Source of the DNA: Meandrina meandrites
Lineage: Eukaryota > Cnidaria > Anthozoa > Scleractinia > Meandrinidae
NCBI GenBank assembly: GCA_963693305.1
Contig: OY855905.1
Location: forward strand, 16,804,237-16,868,236
DNA length: 64,000 bases
Direction: 5' to 3'
Both the position numbers and the translations under genes were made by a program. Under the pieces are notes generated by a model. That model did no database searches and had not been told where the DNA came from. It saw nothing but the letters and a program-made list of their open reading frames with translations. Position 1 is the stretch's first letter. Each line of letters begins with the position of its first letter. This document shows positions 50,297 through 62,361 of this stretch, in pieces.

Positions 50297-51151
50297 TGAG
50301 CTCGCTGATGGCTTGTGCGTCGATTTGGGCCGTGAGCACCCAATTTCATGAAAATTGCGATTTGGCCGTAAAAATTGATTTTCTCATGATCTGAGCTCGC
50401 TGATCGCTTGTGCGTCGATTTGGGCCGTGAGCACCCAATTTCATGAAAATTGCGATTCGGCCGTAAAAATTGATTTTCTCATGATCTGAGCTCGGAGACC
50501 GCTTTTGCGACGATTTGGGCCGTGAGCACCCAATTTCATGAAAATTGCGATTCGGCCGTAAAAATTAATTTTCTCATGATCTGAGCTCGGGGAGCGCCTG
50601 TGCGTCGATTTGGGCGGTGAGCACTTAATTTCATGAAAATTGCGACTCGGCCGTAAAAATTGATTTTCTCATGATCTGAGCTCGCTGATCGCTTGTGCGT
50701 CGATTTGGGCCGTGAGCACCCAATTTCATGAAAATTGCGATTCGGCCGTAAAAATTGATTTTCTCATGATCTGAGCTCGCTGATCGCTTGTGCGTCGATT
50801 TGGGCCGTGAGCACCCAATTTCATGAAAATTGCGATTCGGCCGTAAAAATTGATTTTCTCATGATCTGAGCTCGCTGATCGCTTGTGCGTCGATTTGGGC
50901 CGTGAGCACCCAATTTCATGAAAATTGCGATTCGGCCGTAAAAATTGATTTTCTCATGATCTGAGCTCGCTGATCGCTTGTGCGTCGATTTGGGCCGTGA
51001 GCACCCAATTTCATGAAAATTGCGATTCGGCCGTAAAAATTGATTTTCTCATGATCTGAGCTCGCTGATGGCTTGTGCGTCGATTTGGGCCGTGAGCACC
51101 CAATTTCATGAAAATTGCGATTTGGCCGTAAAAATTGATTTTCTCATGATC
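50297..51151. repeat. Octamer-type R monomers
   Basis: 50297 G (gcgatttggcc), 50392 C, 50487 E, 50582 D, 50677 C, 50772 C, 50867 C, 50962 C, 51057 G (gcgatttggcc). This is part of a 20-monomer match at 2,945 bp: 47,067-48,966 corresponds to 50,012-51,911. Confidence 0.87.
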
Positions 51152-54100
51152 TGAGCTCGCTGATCGCTTGTGCGTCGATTTGGGCCGTGAGCACCCAATT
51201 TCATGAAAATTGCGATTCGGCCGTAAAAATTGATTTTCTCATGATCTGAGCTCGGAGACCGCTTTTGCGACGATTTGGGCCGTGAGCACCCAATTTCATG
51301 AAAATTGCGATTCGGCCGTAAAAATTAATTTTCTCATGATCTGAGCTCGGGGAGCGCCTGTGCGTCGATTTGGGCGGTGAGCACTTAATTTCATGAAAAT
51401 TGCGACTCGGCCGTAAAAATTGATTTTCTCATGATCTGAGCTCGGAGACCGCTTTTGCGACGATTTGGGCCGTGAGCACCCAATTTCATGAAAATTGCGA
51501 TTCGGCCGTAAAAATTAATTTTCTCATGATCTGAGCTCGGGGGGCGCCTGTGCGTCGATTTGGGCGGTGAGCACTTAATTTCATGAAAATTGCGACTCGG
51601 CCGTAAAAATTGATTTTCTCATGATCTGAGCTCGCTGATCGCTTGTGCGTCGATTTGGGCCGTGAGCACCCAATTTCATGAAAATTGCGATTCGGCCGTA
51701 AAAATTGATTTTCTCATGATCTGAGCTCGCTGATCGCTTGTGCGTCGATTTGGGCCGTGAGCACCCAATTTCATGAAAATTGCGATTCGGCCGTAAAAAT
51801 TGATTTTCTCATGATCTGAGCTCGCTGATGGCTTGTGCGTCGATTTGGGCCGTGAGCACCCAATTTCATGAAAATTGCGATTCGGCCGTAAAAATTGATT
51901 TTCTCATCATCTGAGCTCGCTGATCGCTTGTGCGTCGATTTGGGCCGTGAGCACCCAATTTCATGAAAATTGCGATTCGGCCGTAAAAATTGATTTTCTC
52001 ATGATCTGAGCTCGCTGATGGCTTGTGCGTCGATTTGGGCCGTGAGCACCCAATTTCATGAAAATTGCGATTCGGCCGTAAAAATTGATTTTCTCATGAT
52101 CTGAGCTCGCTGATCGCTTGTGCGTCGATTTGGGCCGTGAGCACCCAATTTCATGAAAATTGCGATTCGGCCGTAAAAATTGATTTTCTCATGATCTGAG
52201 CTCGCTGATCGCTTGTGCGTCGATTTGGGCCGTGAGCACCCAATTTCATGAAAATTGCGATTCGGCCGTAAAAATTGATTTTCTCATGATCTGAGCTCGG
52301 AGACCGCTTTTGCGACGATTTGGGCCGTGAGCACCCAATTTCATGAAAATTGCGATTCGGCCGTAAAAATTAATTTTCTCATGATCTGAGCTCGGGGAGC
52401 GCCTGTGCGTCGATTTGGGCGGTGAGCACTTAATTTCATGAAAATTGCGACTCGGCCGTAAAAATTGATTTTCTCATGATCTGAGCTCGCTGATCGCTTG
52501 TGCGTCGATTTGGGCCGTGAGCACCCAATTTCATGAAAATTGCGATTCGGCCGTAAAAATTGATTTTCTCATTATCTGAGCTCGCTGATCGCTTGTGCGT
52601 CGATTTGGGCCGTGAGCACCCAATTTCATGAAAATTGCGATTCGGCCGTAAAAATTGATTTTCTCATGATCTGAGCTCGCTGATCGCTTGTGCGTCGATT
52701 TGGGCCGTGAGCACCCAATTTCATGAAAATTGCGATTCGGCCGTAAAAATTGATTTTCTCATGATCTGAGCTCGCTGATGGCTTGTGCGTCGATTTGGGC
52801 CGTGAGCACCCAATTTCATGAAAATTGCGATTCGGCCGTAAAAATTGATTTTCTCATGATCTGAGCTCGCTGATCGCTTGTGCGTCGATTTGGGCCGTGA
52901 GCACCCAATTTCATGAAAATTGCGATTCGGCCGTAAAAATTGATTTTCTCATGATCTGAGCTCGGAGACCGCTTTTGCGACGATTTGGGCCGTGAGCACC
53001 CAATTTCATGAAAATTGCGATTCGGCCGTAAAAATTAATTTTCTCATGATCTGAGCTCGGGGAGCGCCTGTGCGTCGATTTGGGCGGTGAGCACTTAATT
53101 TCATGAAAATTGCGACTCGGCCGTAAAAATTGATTTTCTCATGATCTGAGCTCGCTGATCGCTTGTGCGTCGATTTGGGCCGTGATCACCCAATTTCATG
53201 AAAATTGCGATTCGGCCGTAAAAATTGATTTTCTCATGATCTGAGCTCGCTGATCGCTTGTGCGTCGATTTGGGCCTTGAGCACCCAATTTCATGAAAAT
53301 TGCGATTCGGCCGTAAAAATTGATTTTCTCATGATCTGAGCTCGCTGATGGCTTGTGCGTCGATTTGGGCCGTGAGCACCCAATTTCATGAAAATTGCGA
53401 TTCGGCCGTAAAAATTGATTTTCTCATGATCTGAGCTCGCTGATCGCTTGTGCGTCGATTTGGGCCGTGAGCACCCAATTTCATGAAAATTGCGATTCGG
53501 CCGTAAAAATTGATTTTCTCATGATCTGAGCTCGCTGATCGCTTGTGCGTCGATTTTGGCCGTGAGCACCCAATTTCATGAAAATTGCGATTCGGCCGTA
53601 AAAATTAATTTTCTCATGATCTGAGCTCGCTGATCGCTTGTGCGTCGATTTGGGCCGTGAGCACCCAATTTCATGAAAATTGCGATTCGGCCGTAAAAAT
53701 TGATTTTCTCATGATCTGAGCTCGGAGACCGCTTTTGCGACGATTTGGGCCGTGAGCACCCAATTTCATGAAAATTGCGATTCGGCCGTAAAAATTAATT
53801 TTCTCATGATCTGAGCTCGGGGAGCGCCTGTGCGTCGATTTGGGCGGTGAGCACTTAATTTCATGAAAATTGCGACTCGGCCGTAAAAATTGATTTTCTC
53901 ATGATCTGAGCTCGCTGATGGCTTGTGCGTCGATTTGGGCCGTGAGCACCCAATTTGATGAAAATTGCGATTCGGCCGTAAAAATTAATTTTCTCATGAT
54001 CTGAGCTCGGGGACCGCTTTTGCGACGATTTGGGCCGTGAGCACCCAATTTCATGAAAATTGCGATTCGGCCGTAAAAATTGATTTTCTCATGATCTGAG

Positions 54101-57041
54101 CTCGCTGATCGCTTGTGCGTCGATTTGGGCCGTGAGCACCCAATTTCATGAAAATTGCGATTCGGCCGTAAAAATTGATTTTCTCATGATCTGAGCTCGG
54201 AGACCGCTTTTGCGACGATTTGGGCCGTGAGCACCCAATTTCATGAAAATTGCGATTCGGCCGTAAAAATTAATTTTCTCATGATCTGAGCTCGGGGAGC
54301 GCCTGTGCGTCGATTTGGGCGGTGAGCACTTAATTTCATGAAAATTGCGACTCGGCCGTAAAAATTGATTTTCTCATGATCTGAGCTCGGAGACCGCTTT
54401 TGCGACGATTTGGGCCGTGAGCACCCAATTTCATGAAAATTGCGATTCGGCCGTAAAAATTAATTTTCTCATGATCTGAGCTCGGGGGGCGCCTGTGCGT
54501 CGATTTGGGCGGTGAGCACTTAATTTCATGAAAATTGCGACTCGGCCGTAAAAATTGATTTTCTCATGATCTGAGCTCGCTGATCGCTTGTGCGTCGATT
54601 TGGGCCGTGAGCACCCAATTTCATGAAAATTGCGATTCGGCCGTAAAAATTGATTTTCTCATGATCTGAGCTCGCTGATCGCTTGTGCGTCGATTTGGGC
54701 CGTGAGCACCCAATTTCATGAAAATTGCGATTCGGCCGTAAAAATTGATTTTCTCATGATCTGAGCTCGCTGATGGCTTGTGCGTCGATTTGGGCCGTGA
54801 GCACCCAATTTCATGAAAATTGCGATTCGGCCGTAAAAATTGATTTTCTCATCATCTGAGCTCGCTGATCGCTTGTGCGTCGATTTGGGCCGTGAGCACC
54901 CAATTTCATGAAAATTGCGATTCGGCCGTAAAAATTGATTTTCTCATGATCTGAGCTCGCTGATGGCTTGTGCGTCGATTTGGGCCGTGAGCACCCAATT
55001 TCATGAAAATTGCGATTCGGCCGTAAAAATTGATTTTCTCATGATCTGAGCTCGCTGATCGCTTGTGCGTCGATTTGGGCCGTGAGCACCCAATTTCATG
55101 AAAATTGCGATTCGGCCGTAAAAATTGATTTTCTCATGATCTGAGCTCGCTGATCGCTTGTGCGTCGATTTGGGCCGTGAGCACCCAATTTCATGAAAAT
55201 TGCGATTCGGCCGTAAAAATTGATTTTCTCATGATCTGAGCTCGGAGACCGCTTTTGCGACGATTTGGGCCGTGAGCACCCAATTTCATGAAAATTGCGA
55301 TTCGGCCGTAAAAATTAATTTTCTCATGATCTGAGCTCGGGGAGCGCCTGTGCGTCGATTTGGGCGGTGAGCACTTAATTTCATGAAAATTGCGACTCGG
55401 CCGTAAAAATTGATTTTCTCATGATCTGAGCTCGCTGATCGCTTGTGCGTCGATTTGGGCCGTGAGCACCCAATTTCATGAAAATTGCGATTCGGCCGTA
55501 AAAATTGATTTTCTCATTATCTGAGCTCGCTGATCGCTTGTGCGTCGATTTGGGCCGTGAGCACCCAATTTCATGAAAATTGCGATTCGGCCGTAAAAAT
55601 TGATTTTCTCATGATCTGAGCTCGCTGATCGCTTGTGCGTCGATTTGGGCCGTGAGCACCCAATTTCATGAAAATTGCGATTCGGCCGTAAAAATTGATT
55701 TTCTCATGATCTGAGCTCGCTGATGGCTTGTGCGTCGATTTGGGCCGTGAGCACCCAATTTCATGAAAATTGCGATTCGGCCGTAAAAATTGATTTTCTC
55801 ATGATCTGAGCTCGCTGATCGCTTGTGCGTCGATTTGGGCCGTGAGCACCCAATTTCATGAAAATTGCGATTCGGCCGTAAAAATTGATTTTCTCATGAT
55901 CTGAGCTCGGAGACCGCTTTTGCGACGATTTGGGCCGTGAGCACCCAATTTCATGAAAATTGCGATTCGGCCGTAAAAATTAATTTTCTCATGATCTGAG
56001 CTCGGGGAGCGCCTGTGCGTCGATTTGGGCGGTGAGCACTTAATTTCATGAAAATTGCGACTCGGCCGTAAAAATTGATTTTCTCATGATCTGAGCTCGC
56101 TGATCGCTTGTGCGTCGATTTGGGCCGTGATCACCCAATTTCATGAAAATTGCGATTCGGCCGTAAAAATTGATTTTCTCATGATCTGAGCTCGCTGATC
56201 GCTTGTGCGTCGATTTGGGCCTTGAGCACCCAATTTCATGAAAATTGCGATTCGGCCGTAAAAATTGATTTTCTCATGATCTGAGCTCGCTGATGGCTTG
56301 TGCGTCGATTTGGGCCGTGAGCACCCAATTTCATGAAAATTGCGATTCGGCCGTAAAAATTGATTTTCTCATGATCTGAGCTCGCTGATCGCTTGTGCGT
56401 CGATTTGGGCCGTGAGCACCCAATTTCATGAAAATTGCGATTCGGCCGTAAAAATTGATTTTCTCATGATCTGAGCTCGCTGATCGCTTGTGCGTCGATT
56501 TTGGCCGTGAGCACCCAATTTCATGAAAATTGCGATTCGGCCGTAAAAATTAATTTTCTCATGATCTGAGCTCGCTGATCGCTTGTGCGTCGATTTGGGC
56601 CGTGAGCACCCAATTTCATGAAAATTGCGATTCGGCCGTAAAAATTGATTTTCTCATGATCTGAGCTCGGAGACCGCTTTTGCGACGATTTGGGCCGTGA
56701 GCACCCAATTTCATGAAAATTGCGATTCGGCCGTAAAAATTAATTTTCTCATGATCTGAGCTCGGGGAGCGCCTGTGCGTCGATTTGGGCGGTGAGCACT
56801 TAATTTCATGAAAATTGCGACTCGGCCGTAAAAATTGATTTTCTCATGATCTGAGCTCGCTGATGGCTTGTGCGTCGATTTGGGCCGTGAGCACCCAATT
56901 TGATGAAAATTGCGATTCGGCCGTAAAAATTAATTTTCTCATGATCTGAGCTCGGGGACCGCTTTTGCGACGATTTGGGCCGTGAGCACCCAATTTCATG
57001 AAAATTGCGATTCGGCCGTAAAAATTGATTTTCTCATGATC
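51152..57041. repeat. 31-mer tandem duplication (2,945 bp x2)
   Basis: Copies 51,152-54,096 and 54,097-57,041. Private variants recur at exactly 2,945 bp: ctcatcat near 51,905/54,850, ctcattat near 52,573/55,518, gtgatcaccc near 53,183/56,128, gggccttgag near 53,273/56,218, gattttggccg near 53,553/56,498, and G-gatg plus R2 at 53,907/56,852. E and D positions match throughout. This is the largest clean tandem duplication in the window. Confidence 0.95.
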
Positions 57042-57801
57042 TGAGCTCGCTGATCGCTTGTGCGTCGATTTGGGCCGTGAGCACCCAATTTCATGAAAAT
57101 TGCGATTCGGCCGTAAAAATTGATTTTCTCATGATCTGAGCTCGCTGATCGCTTGTGCGTCGATTTGGGCCGTGAGCACCCAATTTCATGAAAATTGCGA
57201 TTCGGCCGTAAAAATTAATTTTCTCATGATCTGAGCTCGCTGATCGCTTGTGCGTCGATTTGGGCCGTGAGCACCCAATTTCATGAAAATTGCGATTCGG
57301 CCGTAAAAATTGATTTTCTCATGATCTGAGCTCGGAGACCGCTTTTGCGACGATTTGGGCCGTGAGCACCCAATTTCATGAAAATTGCGATTCGGCCGTA
57401 AAAATTAATTTTCTCATGATCTGAGCTCGGGGAGCGCCTGTGCGTCGATTTGGGCGGTGAGCACTTAATTTCATGAAAATTGCGACTCGGCCGTAAAAAT
57501 TGATTTTCTCATGATCTGAGCTCGCTGATGGCTTGTGCGTCGATTTGGGCCGTGAGCACCCAATTTGATGAAAATTGCGATTCGGCCGTAAAAATTAATT
57601 TTCTCATGATCTGAGCTCGGGGACCGCTTTTGCGACGATTTGGGCCGTGAGCACCCAATTTCATGAAAATTGCGATTCGGCCGTAAAAATTGATTTTCTC
57701 ATGATCTGAGCTCGCTGATCGCTTGTGCGTCGATTTGGGCCGTGAGCACCCAATTTCATGAAAATTGCGATTCGGCCGTAAAAATTGATTTTCTCATGAT
57801 C
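56472..57801. repeat. Heptamer tandem duplication (665 bp x2)
   Basis: C, C, E, D, G-gatg, R2, C at 56,472-57,136 and 57,137-57,801. In both, the first C ends in attaattttctc. The copies differ in that only the first has gattttggccg. It overlaps the right end of the 31-mer copy 2, so this expansion came after the 31-mer event or is a remnant of a related unit. Confidence 0.85.
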
Positions 57802-58751
57802 TGAGCTCGCTGATCGCTTGTGCGTCGATTTGGGCCGTGAGCACCCAATTTCATGAAAATTGCGATTCGGCCGTAAAAATTGATTTTCTCATGATCTGAG
57901 CTCGCTGATGGCTTGTGCGTCGATTTGGGCCGTGAGCACCCAATTTCATGAAAATTGCGATTCGGCCGTAAAAATTGATTTTCTCATGATCTGAGCTCGC
58001 TGATCGCTTGTGCGTCGATTTGGGCCGTGAGCACCCAATTTCATGAAAATTGCGATTCGGCCGTAAAAATTGATTTTCTCATGATCTGAGCTCGCTGATG
58101 GCTTGTGCGTCGATTTGGGCCGTGAGCACCCAATTTCATGAAAATTGCGATTCGGCCGTAAAAATTGATTTTCTCATGATCTGAGCTCGCTGATCGCTTG
58201 TGCGTCGATTTGGGCTTTGAGCACCCAATTTCATGAAAATTGCGATTCGGCCGTAAAAATTGATTTTCTCATGATCTGAGCTCGCTGATCGCTTGTGCGT
58301 CGATTTGGGCCGTGAGCACCCAATTTCATGAAAATTGCGATTCGGCCGTAAAAATTGATTTTCTCATGATCTGAGCTCGCTGATCGCTTGTGCGTCGATT
58401 TGGGCCGTGAGCACCCAATTTCATGAAAATTGCGATTCGGCCGTAAAAATTGATTTTCTCATGATCTGAGCTCGCTGATGGCTTGTGCGTCGATTTGGGC
58501 CGTGAGCACCCAATTTCATGAAAATTGCGATTCGGCCGTAAAAATTGATTTTCTCATGATCTGAGCTCGCTGATCGCTTGTGCGTCGATTTGGGCCGTGA
58601 GCACCCAATTTCATGAAAATTGCGATTCGGCCGTAAAAATTGATTTTCTCATGATCTGAGCTCGCTGATCGCTTGTGCGTCGATTTGGGCCGTGAGCACC
58701 CAATTTCATGAAAATTGCGATTCGGCCGTAAAAATTGATTTTCTCATGATC
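57802..58751. repeat. C/G monomers without E-D
   Basis: 57802 C, 57897 G, 57992 C, 58087 G, 58182 C (gggctttgag), 58277 C, 58372 C, 58467 G, 58562 C, 58657 C. With the R2 and C before it, this is among the longest stretches of domain R without an E-D dimer. Confidence 0.85.
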
Positions 58752-61700
58752 TGAGCTCGGAGACCGCTTTTGCGACGATTTGGGCCGTGAGCACCCAATT
58801 TCATGAAAATTGCGATTCCGCCGTAAAAATTAATTTTCTCATGATCTGAGCTCGGGGAGCGCCTGTGCGTCGATTTGGGCGGTGAGCACTTAATTTCATG
58901 AAAATTGCGACTCGGCCGTAAAAATTGATTTTCTCATGATCTGAGCTCGCTGATCGCTTGTGCGTCGATTTGGGCCGTGAGCACCCAATTTCATGAAAAT
59001 TGCGATTCGGCCGTAAAAATTGATTTTCTCATGATCTGAGCTCGCTGATCGCTTGTGCGTCGATTTGGGCCGTGAGCACCCAATTTCATGAAAATTGCGA
59101 TTCGGCCGTAAAAATTGATTTTCTCATGATCTGAGCTCGCTGATCGCTTGTGCGTCGATTTGGGCCGTGAGCACCCAATTTCATGAAAATTGCGATTCGG
59201 CCGTAAAAATTGATTTTCTCATGATCTGAGCTCGCTGATGGCTTGTGCGTCGATTTGGGCCGTGAGCACCCAATTTCATGAAAATTGCGATTCGGCCGTA
59301 AAAATTGATTTTCTCATGATCTGAGCTCGCTGATCGCTTGTGCGTCGATTTGGGCCGTGAGCACCCAATTTCATGAAAATTGCGATTCGGCCGTAAAAAT
59401 TGATTTTCTCATGATCTGAGCTCGGAGACCGCTTTTGCGACGATTTGGGCCGTGAGCACCCAATTTCATGAAAATTGCGATTCGGCCGTAAAAATTAATT
59501 TTCTCATGATGTGAGCTCGGGGAGCGCCTGTGCGTCGATTTGGGCGGTGAGCACTTAATTTCATGAAAATTGCGACTCGGCCGTAAAAATTGATTTTCTC
59601 ATGATCTGAGCTCGGAGACCGCTTTTGCGACGATTTGGGCCGTGAGCACCCAATTTCATGAAAATTGCGATTCGGCCGTAAAAATTAATTTTCTCATGAT
59701 CTGAGCTCGGGGAGCGCCTGTGCGTCGATTTGGGCGGTGAGCACTTAATTTCATGAAAATTGCGACTCGGCCGTAAAAATTGATTTTCTCATGATCTGAG
59801 CTCGCTGATCGCTTGTGCGTCGATTTGGGCCGTGAGCACCCAATTTCATGAAAATTGCGATTCGGCCGTAAAAATTGATTTTCTCATGATCTGAGCTCGC
59901 TGATCGCTTGTGCGTCGATTTGGGCCGTGAGCACCAAATTTCATGAAAATTGCGATTCGGCCTTAAAAATTGATTTTCTCATGATCTGAGCTCGCTGATC
60001 GCTTGTGCGTCGATTTGGGCCGTGAGCACCCAATTTCATGAAAATTGCGATTCGGCCGTAAAAATTGATTTTCTCATGATCTGAGCTCGGAGACCGCTTT
60101 TGCGACGATTTAAGCCGTGAGCACCCAATTTCATGAAAATTGCGATTCGGCCGTAAAAATTGATTTTCTCATGATCTGAGCTCGCTGATGGCTTGTGCGT
60201 CGATTTGGGCCGTGAGCACCCAATTTGATGAAAATTGCGATTCGGCCGTAAAAATTAATTTTCTCATGATCTGAGCTCGGGGACCGCTTTTGCGACGATT
60301 TGGGCCGTGAGCACCCAATTTCATGAAAATTGCGATTCGGCCGTAAAAATTAATTTTCCCATGATCTGAGGTCGGGGACCGCTTTTGCGACGATTTGGGC
60401 CGTGAGCACCCAATTTCATGAAAATTGCGATTCGGCCGTAAAAATTGATTTTCTCATGATCTGAGCTCGGAGACCGCTTTTGCGACGATTTGGGCCGTGA
60501 GCACCCAATTTCATGAAAATTGCGATTCCGCCGTAAAAATTAATTTTCTCATGATCTGAGCTCGGGGAGCGCCTGTGCGTCGATTTGGGCGGTGAGCACT
60601 TAATTTCATGAAAATTGCGACTCGGCCGTAAAAATTGATTTTCTCATGATCTGAGCTCGCTGATCGCTTGTGCGTCGATTTGGGCCGTGAGCACCCAATT
60701 TCATGAAAATTGCGATTCGGCCGTAAAAATTGATTTTCTCATGATCTGAGCTCGCTGATCGCTTGTGCGTCGATTTGGGCCGTGAGCACCCAATTTCATG
60801 AAAATTGCGATTCGGCCGTAAAAATTGATTTTCTCATGATCTGAGCTCGCTGATCGCTTGTGCGTCGATTTGGGCCGTGAGCACCCAATTTCATGAAAAT
60901 TGCGATTCGGCCGTAAAAATTGATTTTCTCATGATCTGAGCTCGCTGATGGCTTGTGCGTCGATTTGGGCCGTGAGCACCCAATTTCATGAAAATTGCGA
61001 TTCGGCCGTAAAAATTGATTTTCTCATGATCTGAGCTCGCTGATCGCTTGTGCGTCGATTTGGGCCGTGAGCACCCAATTTCATGAAAATTGCGATTCGG
61101 CCGTAAAAATTGATTTTCTCATGATCTGAGCTCGGAGACCGCTTTTGCGACGATTTGGGCCGTGAGCACCCAATTTCATGAAAATTGCGATTCGGCCGTA
61201 AAAATTAATTTTCTCATGATCTGAGCTCGGGGAGCGCCTGTGCGTCGATTTGGGCGGTGAGCACTTAATTTCATGAAAATTGCGACTCGGCCGTAAAAAT
61301 TGATTTTCTCATGATCTGAGCTCGGAGACCGCTTTTGCGACGATTTGGGCCGTGAGCACCCAATTTCATGAAAATTGCGATTCGGCCGTAAAAATTAATT
61401 TTCTCATGATCTGAGCTCGGGGAGCGCCTGTGCGTCGATTTGGGCGGTGAGCACTTAATTTCATGAAAATTGCGACTCGGCCGTAAAAATTGATTTTCTC
61501 ATGATCTGAGCTCGCTGATCGCTTGTGCGTCGATTTGGGCCGTGAGCACCCAATTTCATGAAAATTGCGATTCGGCCGTAAAAATTGATTTTCTCATGAT
61601 CTGAGCTCGCTGATCGCTTGTGCGTCGATTTGGGCCGTGAGCACCAAATTTCATGAAAATTGCGATTCGGCCTTAAAAATTGATTTTCTCATGATCTGAG

Positions 61701-62171
61701 CTCGCTGATCGCTTGTGCGTCGATTTGGGCCGTGAGCACCCAATTTCATGAAAATTGCGATTCGGCCGTAAAAATTGATTTTCTCATGATCTGAGCTCGG
61801 AGACCGCTTTTGCGACGATTTAAGCCGTGAGCACCCAATTTCATGAAAATTGCGATTCGGCCGTAAAAATTGATTTTCTCATGATCTGAGCTCGCTGATG
61901 GCTTGTGCGTCGATTTGGGCCGTGAGCACCCAATTTGATGAAAATTGCGATTCGGCCGTAAAAATTAATTTTCTCATGATCTGAGCTCGGGGACCGCTTT
62001 TGCGACGATTTGGGCCGTGAGCACCCAATTTCATGAAAATTGCGATTCGGCCGTAAAAATTAATTTTCCCATGATCTGAGGTCGGGGACCGCTTTTGCGA
62101 CGATTTGGGCCGTGAGCACCCAATTTCATGAAAATTGCGATTCGGCCGTAAAAATTGATTTTCTCATGATG
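58752..62171. repeat. 18-mer tandem duplication (1,710 bp x2)
   Basis: E (gcgattccgcc), D, C, C, C, G, C, E, D, E, D, C, C (gagcaccaaa, ggccttaaa), C, E-taag, G-gatg, R2, R1 covers 58,752-60,461 and 60,462-62,171. All private variants recur at 1,710 bp. A difference is gatgtgag before the D at 59,512 against gatctgag before the D at 61,222. Confidence 0.95.
60177..60461. repeat. Island of L-type monomers in domain R (first copy)
   Basis: G-gatg (60,177), R2 (60,272), R1 (60,367), preceded by an E carrying taag (60,082), a mark otherwise seen on G units in domain L. The order taag, gatg, R2, R1 is the domain L order with E in place of the first G. R1 is also preceded by the usual ttttcccat end. 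Confidence 0.88.
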
Positions 62172-62361
62172 TGAGCTCGGGAAGCGCGTCTGCGTCGATT
62201 TGGGCCGTGAGCACCCAATTTCATGAAAATTGCGATTCGGCCGTAAAAATTGATTTTCTCATGATCTGAGCTCGCTGATGGCTTGTGCGTCGATTTGGGC
62301 CGTGAGCACCCAATTTCATGAAAATTGCGATTCGGCCGTAAAAATTGATTTTCTCATGATC
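61887..62361. repeat. Island of L-type monomers in domain R (second copy)
   Basis: G-gatg (61,887), R2 (61,982), R1 (62,077), R3 (62,172), G (62,267). R3 at 62,172 is the only R3 in domain R, and it is the full 95-bp form. The island has more of the canonical L order than its duplicate at 60.2-60.5 kb, so the truncation of the first copy marks the crossover point of the 1,710-bp duplication. Confidence 0.88.
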
